From NCBI GenBank assembly GCA_012064415.1, contig SSNU01000250.1, forward strand, positions 1 through 60,564: a DNA stretch of 60,564 nt. The letters are read 5' to 3'. This DNA is from Gyrodactylus bullatarudis (taxonomy: Eukaryota; Platyhelminthes; Monogenea; Gyrodactylidea; Gyrodactylidae). The notes beneath the pieces were generated by a model. The model was not told the DNA's origin. It did not search any database and was given only the letters and a program-made list of their open reading frames with translations. A program made the translations under genes and the position numbers. Shown here piece after piece: positions 30,425 to 43,700 of this stretch (positions are counted from its first letter, which is position 1; each line of letters starts with the position of its first letter).

Positions 30425-33131
30425 GTGGCAGATAAGAAAAAAGATTCAGTTATAATGAAAATGAAAATATTGCATTTAATACTTTTATCAAGGGTAGATA
30501 ATTCATTGAAGAGATGACACAATTTTGGGAAATATAAATTATGATTTTTAAAAAGCCATCTTTATTCTCTTCACATCTTCATGCGGTAGTAATCTATTCA
30601 ATTTACCGTCTGCTGAGGAAATTACCAAATTATCAAATTGAGGTTATAATCTAATAAAATAATAGGGGCACATGGTTTAATTAAACTGATTCCAACTAAA
30701 GAGTTGAATTTAATTTGGCGAGTCACAAACACTGGCGGTCTATGTTGGGTACTTTGCAAATTTCGGTACCGAGATCAATTTCAGTCCTAAGAGTTGACTA
30801 GCCTGGCAATTGATGTGATGAAAGTTTAATGACTGGTATTAGTTAGGATATTAGAAGCCTTTTTTTCATTGAGAATAAATATATCCTAGAAAGAATTATG
30901 TAAAAGTCTTTCTACTTGTAAGTAAAATCATGTTATCAATAATTATTTTGTGAATTTAAGATTACTGTGTTGGAAACAGAAATTTCTTACCATTACTAGA
31001 GCAAATTGAGTTATCTTATTTATTATTTGGATGTATTAAGCTAGCTTAAAACAAATTTGTAAAGTAGAAAAAAAGATTTATTAACACCAAATGTATATTT
31101 CTCAAAGGTTCATCAGTAGTAGACCAAATTGACTAAAAATAGACTTGGTTAAAGAATTGCCAAAAAAGCTTTGAATTCTAATTTTAAAATGTCTTCTTCT
31201 TTTAAACTAGATATTAATAGTATAAGACATGTTTTTTCTAGATTCCGATTAGAATTTCATGTTTTAACTCGAATCCTTAAAGAAAGAATTCTATTAGGCA
31301 TTTGAAAAACCCAATATTTTGAAAATACAAAAAAGAGGATCATTGACCAAAATTTCGTAAAAGAGATATCGAAACAAACTTTTACTCAAATAATTAATAA
31401 TTTTATTCTGAATTGTTTTACAAACACATGAATAATAAATGCTAGTTATAAAAAATCTGCTCTGCTAGTAAAACGATCTTAATTTTTATATTGAAAATGA
31501 TGGAGAAATGATTCTAGCGTTAAATAACGGAACTCTCAAGTATTGTTCCTTCCTTAGTGTTTTTTTAATTAAACCCAGTTCAACTTGAAAATGACTACCA
31601 GTCTAATTGTTTTTCAGTTTGGTTTGTTGACATGATGATTTTCTCTTGTTTAGGTGTTAATACATGGACCAAATTAGGGAGAAACATGTGTTCATAATGG
31701 ATGGCTATTTTTTCGAAAGCTAAATCTGTTTTGGAAAGCTCTTAATTACCTTGAGGTTACTCTTTCGATTTAACTGACACAAACTTTAGATTCTTTTTCA
31801 AAATTCAAAAATTATTTTTTGAAATTGATCGTCAAGTCCGTGGACGAACGGAAAGGCTAATTTTAATTCTTGAAGACAACTTTTGCTTTAAAAAAATTTT
31901 TCTTATCGTATAAAATTATCATAAAAAAGACTTCATTCTGCCAATTGATAAAAGGGTTGATCTGAATTCCAAAGCATGATAATTATGTTTTTGACGCCAA
32001 ATTCCTATTTTTTCAACTTTGAGGTGAACATTTTTATTGATTTGAGAGTAGGTTGGTCAAAGAATTAGACAAGCGAGCCGAATATGGCTATTAAATTTCC
32101 AATAGATCCATCATTTTCTAGGGATTGTGAATTATTTTATTTATTTTCAAGTTATAAAATTGATCAAGAAATCTAAATTCAACTCCTAAACGAGAACGAA
32201 GTGAAGCATTGTAACATATTTAGTTTAATTGATTTTCTTCTCTTCATCCTGGAATTTTTTTACCCCCCCCCTCCTAATTTCAAATTTTTTAGCTCAAAGT
32301 TCAAAAAACGGGAATTAGATTATGTAACATGATCTGAAATTCTAAAAAACTTAAACATATTCAAATTCTTGGTAAAAAAGTTGAGATTTTTGTAAAAATC
32401 ATCGATTATCAACTTCTTCTTAACTAGCTTTTGATTTGATCGAATCTTTAAAATTATCAAGGAGTGCTTAAAGTATTTTGAATATCCGATAAACCAAACA
32501 TTCAAATTAAAAAACATAGTTTGTGCAAGGTTCATAATAAGTCAAACTCATTTCAATTAAAGGATATGAAATTTCAAAATTTATTTTTAAATGAATCTAG
32601 ATGAAAAGTAATCTATTTGTATCATCTCGAAAGAAATGTTCATATTCCTCACTTGATGATGAGTATAGTACATTCATCCATATTACTCATCTATCAGTCT
32701 GTCTTGAGAAATGAAATGATTCTTACTTACTGGAGAACATAATAATAAAAAGTGAATTTGTGTGTTTGATGAATTGATTGAAGCAATTGAGCTGGAAAAA
32801 AGGGAACTCTCACCTTTTTTTATTATCCTCTTTTCAATTTCTTATTTATTTCTGTAGATAGGATGAGTGAGAGACGTGATAGATGTGTGAGGGATGAGTG
32901 GAAAGAAACTGAAAAGCAGACTGTGGGAGAAATCTCACGAAATAGAAATGAAATTTTCTCAATCAAGATGATGATAAAAATAAAATAGCCTTTCATTCAC
33001 TTTGATTGGTCTCATTTTTTACTCAAGGGAACCATTTATCCTCTTCTTGCTTCAATTAATTAAGTTTCATTCACGAAAGATGTCTTTATTATCAATTTAG
33101 AAGTTTGGTGTCATGAAATTCAAGTTTTGTT
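30425..33131. other. AT-rich DNA, nothing firmly recognised
   Basis: About 31800-32420 has phrases resembling the foldback family (ATTTTTATTGATTTGAGAGT, AGTTGAGATTTTTGTAAAAA) and is probably a badly decayed copy. A run of ten C's occurs near 32264. No coding stretch. Confidence 0.4.
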
Positions 33132-33339
33132 TTAACCCTTTCGGTGCCGAAGGACATATATGTCCATTTTCCAATTGTTTTGAACTTTCATAACTCTACC
33201 AGTTTGATAGGTTTCTGGATCAATTAAAGTTTGAATTGAAGCCCACAATGTGAACTTGCATTAGTAATATTTTTATCTTCATAGCTAAATTTTGGTTTTT
33301 ATAAAAATTGTGAAATAGTCTTGGCACCGAAAGGGTTAA
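33132..33339. repeat. piggyBac-type MITE, 200 bp, TTAA target duplication
   Basis: Ends TTAA-CCCTTTCGGTGCC and GGCACCGAAAGGG-TTAA are perfect inverted repeats. The palindrome GGACATATATGTCC lies immediately inside the left end. It has the same architecture as 22018-22547 (CCC tip, subterminal palindrome, TTAA) but different sequence, so a second subfamily. No coding capacity. Confidence 0.85.
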
Positions 33340-33432
33340 AATATTTTAGATTACATATTTTCATGGAGCTGTTCGGAAAATATTGTCTATAGAGTTGTTC
33401 ACTTGCTACCTTTATACTTTTTTCAGCTAATA

Positions 33433-34154
33433 TGAACCTAATTCACATGAAGATGAGAATTTTACAAAAAACTCAATATTTTTGTTATAGTTTTTGAATT
33501 CTAAAACAGAATGATCCTATAAGATTTGGGTATTCCAGAAAAAATTCAATCTGACCAAAATTAGGCCAATTTTCGGATTTCGAAAATACATCAAAAATAC
33601 ACTTTTTCAAAAAATTTTTTTTGAGCTAAAACTTTTTATCGATTCTGATGATTCGAAGCAGTTAAGTCATGATTTTTTGGATCAACATTGAACAAAGAAT
33701 TTGAATTCACCTGTAGAACTTCACTGAAGTTCGTCATTACTGTGGGAAATCGAACCAGTTGAATTTTTCGATTATCAAGAAGGCAAATTATCCAAAATCT
33801 GGAAGTTTAACTTTTTCTCTGAAACAATAGGATCTTTGCTATATCTATGGCTATATTCGAATTCTTCGTTCAATGTTGATCCCAAATATCAACACTTAAC
33901 TGCTTCGAATCATCAGAATCGATAAAAAGTTTTAGCTCAAAAAAAATTTTTTGAAAAAGTGTATTTTTGATGTATTTTCGAAATCCGAAAATTGGCCTAA
34001 TTTTGGTCAGATTGAATTTTTTCTGGAATACCCAAATCTTATAGGATCATTCTGTTTTAGAATTCAAAAAATCCTTTTTTTCTGTGAATCCGGAGAAAAT
34101 TATCGAGTTTTTTGTAAAAATAGTAAATTCTCATCTTCATGTCAACTAGCTTTA
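33433..34154. repeat. Foldback element B, best-preserved copy
   Basis: Arms of about 290 bp; the right tip is TCATCTTCATGTCAACTAGC followed by TTTA. The left tip carries CACATGAAGATGAGAATTTT. The spacer contains GTTCGTCATTACTGTGGGAA, matching the spacer of element A. Arms share CCTAATTTTGGTCAGATTG, a word also found in the copies at 3249, 29405 and (altered) 40300. A plus-strand frame of 80 codons in the right arm is a by-product of the repeat. Confidence 0.85.
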
Positions 34155-36121
34155 TATAGGAGAAATCAGCTGATAGTTTACTTAAATGATTAGGGAATCT
34201 AAAATATCAGTTTTAGCTACAATTTCTTTGTAGAACTAGTAATGTTCATTCAAACAAGAACCAAATAAATTATTTTTGATTGGTTATTCAAGTCTAGGTG
34301 CCTACAAAAATTCAGTTTATCGTCCTATCCCCATAATCATAATTAGTAATTTGTAGAAACAAAAATATTCAAAATTCTGTGTAAAATGTTACTTATTAAG
34401 ATATTTTTATGATTCCTATAAATAAATTGCAATTCAAATTGTTACTCAAAAAAAGTATTTTTCAACATAAATTTGACCTTTGACTGACTTGGTGTGGTGT
34501 CATTCAACACCTTTTCTCGACCAACGTTCACATAAGTACAAATAAGAAAAAAGGTATTTCATTCTTTTACATCACTCCACTGTGTATAACGAGAATGATG
34601 GTACGTCATGTCTCCCTTGACATGATTCCCATATCTCAACACTGTAGGGTTGTAAATCATTGAAATTTACATTCAAGATGAGACAATGATGATAAGAACT
34701 TACAAATCATTCAAGGAATTTCGTATTTTGACTAACGAAAAATATTATTTTTTGCACAAAAGACTCGAATTAATATTAATAATCAACAGAGTCAAATGTT
34801 ATCGGTATTTCTTGGAGACGTAATCATCACTCTACAATTAATCATGGGCGATTGCAATTGCATTGAGAGGAGAAAGGAATTCTCCCAACACACAAATCAT
34901 CTGACAATATATATTCTTCTGGGATTATACAAGGGAAAGAGTAGCTGTTCCCATTAATCTCATTAGAAAGAAGCAAATAATTTACATGCAAAATCATGAA
35001 ACAAAAGCAATGATAACATTTGTTTTTTATCAATGTTCCCTTAATTTTAGAGTTGCCTATCGAAAATTATTCTTCCATGTTTATTTCGACCATTCTTTCT
35101 CTAGAATGAGTGACTTAAACTAAACCTCAGGACCAAAAATTGGTTCCTTCTATTCAACTTGACAATTGAATTTGAAAAGAATGTATTTATTTTGGAAATG
35201 TAAAAGATATATTTTTTCCATGTGAACATAATTTTGAGTAAATATTGTAATTGGAATCAAACATGACCTACATTTTCTATAGAAGAGACTAATTATACAA
35301 CTGAGTAAATACAGAAAGAAAAGTGTTTCATCGAATCCAAAAAAAGAGTTTGATGATAGAAATCCATTAGCTTGTTTAATGGTTTTAGTTAAGTGAGAAA
35401 GATGGAGAAAAAATTGATAACAGAGACTCAAACCAATAAAACATATGATGACAGTGTTACTTAGCAGTGTCTAATCATGGTTCATCCCCTCCCTTTTTTT
35501 AACTAGTCTTTTTACATGTTCAATTCGTTTTCTTCTTTTCTGCCCTAGAGCTTGATCAAATATCTATCTTTCGCTATGCAATGTATAAATAGAAACCAAA
35601 AACTCATCAAGAAATTTGAGTTTGAAAAAAAAGAAAATATCTCGAGGTTCTTCGTCTACGCCAGTAGGTGTCTTCAACATCTATCTTTCTCTCTTCATTT
35701 TGAGTTACCATGTTAAATTCATTTGTGAAAACTTGAGGAAACACTTAGTTGAATAGCTAAGGGCATTGATGAAATTACTCAAAAATATTGCAATGTGTTT
35801 CGTTTCTATAGAATTCGATTTATCTCATCTGAATCCTGAGTGAAATTAGTAATCTATAAATATAAGTATTACAAAATTCTCAATTTCCTCATCAAGAAAT
35901 CGAATTCGACCGAAATTATTTGGAGTCTAGATCATGAGATATTTATCAAAACTCGAGTTAGCGCTAAATTCTCAATTTTTGAAAATTGAGTTTATAATTA
36001 AGAGTCGATTTTTAGAATAAAAATTGGACCAAGAAATCATTTATCACCATAAAAGTTTAGAGAAACTCGTCATTTTTCAGGGATCTTGGATCGTCAAAAT
36101 TTCATTGATTTTCAAGTAAAA
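34155..36121. other. AT-rich DNA with one weak exon-like stretch (34842-34965, minus)
   Basis: On the minus strand 34965-34842 reads INGNSYSFPCIIPEEYILSD, then DLCVGRIPFSSQCNCNRP and a stop. It is cysteine-containing and more protein-like than its surroundings, but without a clear acceptor. Nothing else was recognised. Confidence 0.25.
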
Positions 36122-36823
36122 TTGGTTGATATTTTACAGAAATCCCGATAATTTTAACAAGAATTCGAATAATTTAAGATTTTTTGGAATCCTACTCATG
36201 TTGCCCACTTTAACCAATTGAAGAAAAAGATTCTGAAAAAAAAATTTTTAATGAAAAATATGGTCATTTTTCAAATTTTAATTTGACTCCAAAATCCCAT
36301 TTTTTCGAACTTTGAACCGAAAATGTTTATTGATTTGAATGTTAGAGATTGATCAAAAGAGGTTTTTCAGGATTATGCTTAGACAAGAAAGCTGATTAGC
36401 ACCGCCAAATAACCGAGAGTTACCCCATTTTCGAGGGATTTTGAATTATCGAAATTTCATTGATTTTCAAGTAGTGAAAATGATCAAAAAACCGAGTTTC
36501 AGCTCCCGAACGATAATAAGGCTATCCATCAGATAAAATTCAAATGAATTGATTTTCTTGTCTAACCTTGATCCTGAAAAACCTCTTCTGATGAACCTCC
36601 AACTTCCAAATCAATAAAAAATGTTGGTTCAAAGTTCGAAAAAACGGGATTTTGGAGCCAAATTAATATTTGAAAAATGGCCATATATTTTATTAAAAAT
36701 TTTTTTTTCAGAATTTTTTTCTTCAACTGGTTAAAGTGGGCAACATGAGTAGGATTCCAAAAAATCTTTAAATAATTCGAATTCTTGATAAAAATATCGA
36801 GATTTCTGAAAAATATCAACCAA
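36122..36823. repeat. Foldback element D
   Basis: Starts TTGGTTGATATTTTACAG and ends in its near-complement; arms of about 270 bp share GGAATCCTACTCATGTTGCC with its complement. At the arm/spacer junction lies TTTTTCAGGATTATGCTTAG followed by ACAAGAAA, related to the same junction word in element E. The minus-strand 85-codon frame inside is repeat-derived. Confidence 0.8.
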
Positions 36824-37659
36824 CTTTAGTAAAAATATTCGAATTCTTAAGATCAACTTGTCATAACTCCTTGAAATTGAAGTCAACAAAAAATTAACTA
36901 GGTATATCAGAAGATATCATTTCCATTGATAAAAACTTTTGGTTTTGTCCAATTCCATAGTTGTAGGATGTACCATATCACAAAAATGATAAATAATTAT
37001 CTTGCTATTTTTTCCTTTCATTCTAACCCGATTAATTACACAACCACGGCCTAATTTTTGGATTAAAGTCATTATTAGGTAAATGAGAAATATGTCAAGT
37101 TTGAGCTGATAATTACTTGAATTGAAATGTGAAAAACATGAAAACAAAATTTTGACTTTTTCCTCTTGAATTTATGCAGAAAGAGAAATCATAATTTTTA
37201 AGCCCTATTTTCCAAATAAAACTCAAACACAATGACAGCTACATAAGATAAACTTTCTCAAATGTAGATTATTGGAATTAAAATTAAAATCTTCACATGG
37301 TGACGACTCTATCTTCATCATCAAATAATTTTATTATTTATATTGGTCCTTAGTAAAACGTAAAGGATCATGAAGGAAGGGCCATTTCTCTCTTATGCTA
37401 ATCAAATTTTATTATCAAGGTTAAGACATTGGAGAGTATAGAGTGAATAAGACTCAGATGAGAAAACATTTGAACTTATAATTTTCTTGGCATGAAAGCT
37501 ACCTTTAATGCCAATAGGCAACAAGGTATTTTGATGGACATTTTATTTAATGTAAATGTGAATTTTAAAATAAAAGCAAGGCTCCAAAATGAACAAATTT
37601 CAATCAGAATTGTTTTATTTTTTCTTGTATGATAATTAACCCTTTAAGATAGATAGATA
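36824..37659. other. AT-rich DNA, nothing recognised
   Basis: No gene, repeat arm or element end was seen. Confidence 0.45.
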
Positions 37660-38775
37660 TAAGGCTAGTTGACATGAAGATGAGAATTTACTATTTTTCT
37701 CCGGATTCAAAGAAAAAAATAAATATTTGAATTCTAAAACGGAATGATCCAATAAGAGGTGGGTATTCGAAAAAATTCAATCTGTTCAAAAGCTGAAATA
37801 AAAGTTTGGCCAATCCTTTATCTGATGTTGATCCCAAAAATTGAACAGGTGGTAAGATTCTGAGGAAGTCTATTGAATTTCCCATTTACTAACAAGTAAT
37901 TAACAACTAAATTTAAATAATCTTCGTTATTTTACTTTAGTTGTGACTTTTGGGTTTTTTTAGGTTTTTTAGCAAATATTTTAAAATAGATTATGAGATG
38001 TTGTTTATTAAACAATATTTAATAACTGGATATTTCGGACTTTGAATAATCACTCGAATTCTACGAAAGGGTTCTCAGATCAGACGTGCTCGTCTACTTT
38101 AAAGTAGATTTGGTTCTTGGAAAAAATCTTTAATACTCGATTATTCAAGTAATTCTTGAAAAAAACCAATAATTTAGATATAGAACGAGTTATATTCCAA
38201 AGTATTAGAGATATCGAGCAAGTAAATTGCAAGCATTTAAAATCTATGAACATTTGGGAGTAGATTCTAGCAATTCAATTTCAGTAATTACAAAATGCTA
38301 AGTCTTACAAATGCTCTTAAAACTTCTTTATTCTTCTGTAATATTTTTGGTTTAATTTCATAAATGATTGAATAATTTATGCTAAAACATAGCAGGACCA
38401 TTTATGGAAGAAAATATTGACGAAATGAAAACTAAGAAATTTTTTGCTTTATTAGAGGTAATACAAAATGTTCACATTGGGTTAAGACGAAACGAATATT
38501 ATTTAAATTTTTTTGTTATCTACTTGTTAGTAAATGGAAATTTCAATAGACTTCCTCAGAGAGGATCAAAATAATTTCTATTACCATCTTACCACCTGTT
38601 CAATTTTTGGGATCAACATCAGATAAAGGATTCAGTTTGGACAAATTTTCAAGATTCAAAAATTGAAGAAAAAAAACTTTGTCAGATAATGTTTTCATAT
38701 TTTATCAACAAATTTCATTGAGAATTTAAAAAAGATTGAGATTTTTGTAAAAACAGTAAGTTTTCAACTGACTTT
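37660..38775. repeat. Foldback element F with enlarged centre
   Basis: The left tip GCTAGTTGACATGAAGATGA belongs to the family of elements A and B. The best complementarity is internal: 37820-37905 pairs with 38520-38632, sharing GATCCCAAAAATTGAACAGG and CAATAGACTTCCTCA in complement. The spacer of about 600 bp is larger than in relatives. A further trace of the same inner arm, ATTGAATTTCCCATCTACTA, occurs near 41983. Confidence 0.7.
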
Positions 38776-40299
38776 AGTTCTGAATTCCATAGAGAACATG
38801 TTAAAAATAATAAATGTCAATTACAGAACCCAGGATGAATAAAAAAATCATTTTGAAAAAAAGAAAAATTGTTTCTTTTGCGTGCTTCCCTGAAAAAAAA
38901 TTATCATTAATTAGGTTAATAAAGGGAAAACCTACACAAAAATAATGCATTTTGTATATATGCAACAATCATTAAAAAACCAAACATGTGTCAGTTATCT
39001 TCCCTTCCAATGTTAAATACAAAATGTAAGAATACTAACGAGTAATTATCATAAACGTTCATTGTATTAATAATAATACATCATAAAAATTAGAGTAGAC
39101 AAAGATCCTTCTTTTCCCTCATTTTCTTATCCTCATACACACCAGGATAATTATAATTATCATGTGGGAACTTGAGACAGTGTACAACTTGATTAATTAG
39201 GAATATACGCAAAAAGGTTAATAAAGGGTAGGCCATTGTAACTCAATCTATATAGAAATTTAATTCAATCATTTTTTGATGTGCGTACGGATAGACAAAA
39301 TAAAGCTGATTGTATGTGTGTATTACGCACTTGACTCTAGGCTTATGATAATATTGCATGATACGACTATATTAAGAAGAAGAAGGTGAGAGAAGCGATG
39401 GGAAAAGGTCATATATGATATAGTCTATATAATGATTGATTCATACAAATGGAAACGGTATTTCGCACTGTATTTTTCTTGTGAAATATCCCCATGCCCA
39501 AATAATGAATTAATTAATTGTATTTGAGAAATCAATCTCTATATACATTTGCTTTTCCCACTACATATTTCACCTTTTCTTATAAATGATGTGGAATAAC
39601 TTTGATTGATGAGAATTCGAGGCTTTGGTTGATTGGAAAAACATGAATTTTCACTACAGGGAAATGTCATAAATATACTTAATTTTGATCGGATATCAAA
39701 TACTGATAAGTAGTTTCATACTCTAAAAGAGGATTCATAAACTTTGTTCATACTTTAATTTTACAGTGTAAGTTTAATTTTTATTGAATAGAACGGACAG
39801 TCAAATGAAAATTGAATTTAAGAAGAGGTTCAAAATTGTTTCTAATTGTTTCTTCTCAAATCATGAATTTTAAGTCCCAGGGGATCATATATGGAAAAAA
39901 AGTAACTTTCTCAAGTCATAATTGTATGGTTGATAATGAAAATAGTTTAAAAACTCCTTTATTGAAAAACTAAAAATTTATTCAGCTTCAATTTTTTGAC
40001 GTTTTTTTAAAATTCACTCAAAGATATCAAAGTTAAAAGAAGAAACTATTTCCCATAGAATTCGAAAATCTGATCAACTTGAAGTTATTTTTTGTGATGA
40101 AAAAGTTTGCCATATTTAGGGTCGAAGAAGGTTCCTTAATTTAAAAAATATTTCCCTATTAAACGCTGATGTTCAAAATAAACCGCATGTTCGTTATCAG
40201 CGTATTCTGAAACGATATTTCTCAATATTAACGATTAAAATTTTCTCTGGTCGTTAAGGCTTAATAAGGCCTTATTTAGTAGGGTAGTAAATAAAATAA
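38776..40299. other. AT-rich DNA, nothing recognised
   Basis: No coding stretch or repeat boundary was identified on either strand. Confidence 0.45.
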
Positions 40300-40590
40300 A
40301 ATCCCACAGTAATGACGAATTTCAGTGAACTTCTACAGGTGAATTCGAATTCTTCGTCTAATTTCGACCCCAAATATCACTTAACTGCTTCAAATAATCG
40401 AAATCGATAAAAATTTTGGGTTCAAATGTTCAAATTCGAAAAACAGCCTAAATTTGGTCAGAATTTTTTCTATGAATTTTCTTTAATATCAACAACTTAT
40501 TAGCTCATTCCATCTAGAATTCGAAAAAAATTCTGTGAATCCGGAGAAAAATATTGAGTTTTTTTGTAAAAATTAAGGTTTTTTTTAAAT
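40300..40590. repeat. Solo foldback arm
   Basis: Carries AATCCCACAGTAATGACGAA, CACTTAACTGCTTCAAATAA and TGTGAATCCGGAGAAAAATA in the order found in the right half of element B, ending in GTTTTTTTGTAAAAAT. The tip with ATCTTCATGTCAAC is missing. Confidence 0.7.
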
Positions 40591-43260
40591 CAAAGATTTC
40601 TTATTCTAAAACAATTGATTTTTGACGAGGTCAAAGAAGAAATCATTCGATAGATGTCCTTTAATGTATTCTCTGAAAAAACTCTTCAATCTTCATCCCA
40701 TTCAAATTGGGACGTCTTGATGAAAATATCCATTCATTATAACATTTCAAATCATCTTTGCCCAGTTGTTTTTATTGTGTTTTCGAATTTTATTATTTTA
40801 ATGACAGAAAAATAATCTTTATTTTTGAAAATTGTAGAGAGTAATGTTTTTTCTAATTAACTGTCTACATCCGAGAGGGAAAATTAAAGCACCTGTTGAA
40901 AATGTTTCTTTACCTGTTATTTTTTTGGCTCCATTGTTTTCCCTTTTTCTTAGTGAAAGATGTCTCTTTCAGTTGGTTAGAAGAAGAAGAAGAGGAACCT
41001 GATAATTGATTGATTATTATGAAGTAGAGTATTGTTTTTGTTTTCCAAATAAAAATCAGGGCAATTTCTCCCTAATGCTTCCTATATGGGATATGGGGAG
41101 AGTATGTCATCGTAAAATTGTCACAAAAATCTATCATCATCACCACTACCAAATTTCATATTGTTTTCAAAGGAAAAAAAACAATAAGAGGGAAGATTGT
41201 AATCTTTTGTTTATTCTTTCAATTGAGGATAAGTTTGGATAAAAATTTCCATTTCAATAGAAATTTAATAATCAAAACTTACTGCTACACATTTCTACGG
41301 ATCGAGTTTTGATTAAATCTAAACAGCATTTCTTAGTTGAATTTAATTCTGAATTTAATTTAGTATTCTAAAAGCATAAATATCTGAGAAATTTTTTGAA
41401 TGGCATATTTAGTTTAAAAATTAATGAATAAATTTGATTTTTATTGGGAATCTGAAAAGTAAATTGGCTCATCATCTGGTTAATGAGGGGAGGAATAAAA
41501 GAGCGATTTCAGAAATTGATTTTAGATCTGATATGAGTCTTGTCTGATTTAAGATAGATAAGTTTCGATCAATCAGATAAGTAATACTTTAAAAAAAATA
41601 CTGAAGTCATAAGCTAATTCTCTTGAAATAAAACAAGACTCGGATAATTTCTGAATAATAAATCCATATCTACGAACCCAAATAGATGGGTGCATTATAA
41701 GAATCAATCCTAGGATATAAAAAACTTCCAAACATTAAAGATCGAGACTTGTTCAAATTAGGTAAGTATATATAGTTAAATAACAGTAATCTTTGAGTCT
41801 TAAATTTGGAGAATTTCAATTATTAAAATAATTCCCATCTTCATATAAACTAGCTTTAGATCTTAAGTTAACCCTATCGAGACTATGAGATAACCAATGG
41901 AGAAATAGACTCACAACTAATGTAGAACGATTCTAAAAGAAAATTCCATGTAATAAGTATTCTCTCGATCCTGTTGATTTTCTATTGAATTTCCCATCTA
42001 CTAATGAGTAGACGAGAAAAATTTACTACTATTTGTGATATACAGATTATGTGATATTGTTTAAACCTGCGAGAATTTCCGATTTTAAATAATTGAAAAT
42101 TTAGTGACTCTAGTTATGAATAAATTTTTCTATAGCGTTCTAAACTTATTTTCAAATTAATATTTTCAGTTTAATAGCAAAAATATTAATAACGAAATTG
42201 TTTTTTTTATTTATCTTCATTTAGTCAACCTCCAAAAAATCCTAATTTATTTATGAGAAACGTAGCAGATAATTTTCAAGAGTCAAATGTGTGAGTTAAA
42301 AATTGAAATACTCAAAGTCAGTCAGACTCTAATTGAACTCAATCAAATCTTGATTATCAAAAATGAGATTTTCAAATAATACTCTTGAGGCTGTCATTTC
42401 TCTCTGTCCTGTTTAGTCTAGCTTAGCTCTATACTTAATCCTATATTACATCAACTTTTGCTTAAAAATTCAAAGTGATGATTAGCTAAGCCTCTTCCAT
42501 GAAAAAAAGAAGAATAATCCAGTTGTCCTTCCGCATTGTTGATTTTTGAATTCAAGACTTGATTTTCCAATTAGATCCAACAGTTGTAATTTGATTTCCG
42601 TTGTTATTTTACTATAAATAGAGTAAAACAGTTGCCCTATATTCCCAACTTCCTCTCATTCGTTTATTTTTGCGGTCAAAGTGGAACAGATTCATCTCAT
42701 TTCTCTTTATGATATCAACATGACTATTCAATTATGATTCATTTTTTTCACTTTTCAATCCCAGCTGAAACAGCTGCTGAGGAAATATCCCAAATAAAAA
42801 AATAACATTAATTGATCTCAATTGTTGATACATCTAACTACCTGTTCATTACTTTATATTCTTTTTTATATCTATCCTCTATTCCTTTGAGGTGTCTTCT
42901 AACTCTTATTATTGTTATTATTATTGAATGGGGAAGGAAAAAGTCAGGTTAAGTTAAAGTGTCAACATTTCTCAGTAATACACTGAAGATCTTTTATTAA
43001 CTACCAAACATCTGATCATTTAACATATATATATGTTATATGATTTATCGTAAATAATAAAAATTAATACATAACAATTGCCCCCTTTCTTATAGTAGAG
43101 GTTGGGAAATGGAAGAGACGCCGACTTATTATTTTGTAATAAATTTACATTTGTATCTGAGAGGAGCAATTTGGTTATTTATTATTTCCCCATTTGAATA
43201 GGATTACCATTTTTACGATATATTAATCAAAATTGTAATTTTGGAAGGCTTTTTCCTCCA
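40591..43260. other. AT-rich DNA with foldback traces near 41840-42010
   Basis: CCCATCTTCATATAAACTAG at about 41833 resembles the foldback tip, and the inner-arm word near 41983 belongs to element F, so a decayed copy is likely here. At 41755-41767 an acceptor abuts a donor (AAATTAG|GTAAGTAT) with no exon between. No gene was recognised. Confidence 0.4.
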
Positions 43261-43700
43261 AGTGAATGATGAATTTGCTATTTTTTCCGGAAAAATTCAA
43301 ATTACGGCCCTTTTGAATTCAACGTTTGAGTTCAAAATTTATATCAAATTTTTGAAGTGATAAGACATTTGGAATCAAAATTCTCTAACCTTCCAGAGTT
43401 TAAAACAAAATAAAAATATTCTTTATGAAGTTCAACAATATTATCCTTGACGAAGAGCTCAAATTGGGCCATAGAGTTTGAGAAAAATTCGTCAAGAAAG
43501 AAAAAACTTCTAAATTTTGGATCGATTTTCTTCGTGAAAATTCCAGATTTTTTGAAATCCCACAATAATGACGAATTTCTTAGGCCAAATTGAAACCTTT
43601 TTTTAATTTTAACCCCAAATATCAGCATATAATCGCTTCAATTATATGAATTTAATAACAATCTTGATGTCAAAGGTTGAAAAGGGGTAAATTTGGTTTG
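43261..43700. repeat. Decayed foldback arm
   Basis: Contains AATCCCACAATAATGACGAA, AACCCCAAATATCAGCATAT and AATCGCTTCAATTATATGAA, in the order of the right half of element B. The minus-strand 94-codon frame here is a by-product of the repeat. Confidence 0.6.

Noticed and set aside
32259..32275. Poly-C run as a regulatory or quadruplex site
   Set aside because: A single homopolymer of about ten C's without further G/C tracts is not enough.
33951..34193. 80-residue plus-strand ORF
   Set aside because: It lies inside the right arm of a foldback element; related repeat arms give similar accidental frames.
36562..36819. 85-residue minus-strand ORF
   Set aside because: Derived from foldback arm D; no protein-like conservation.
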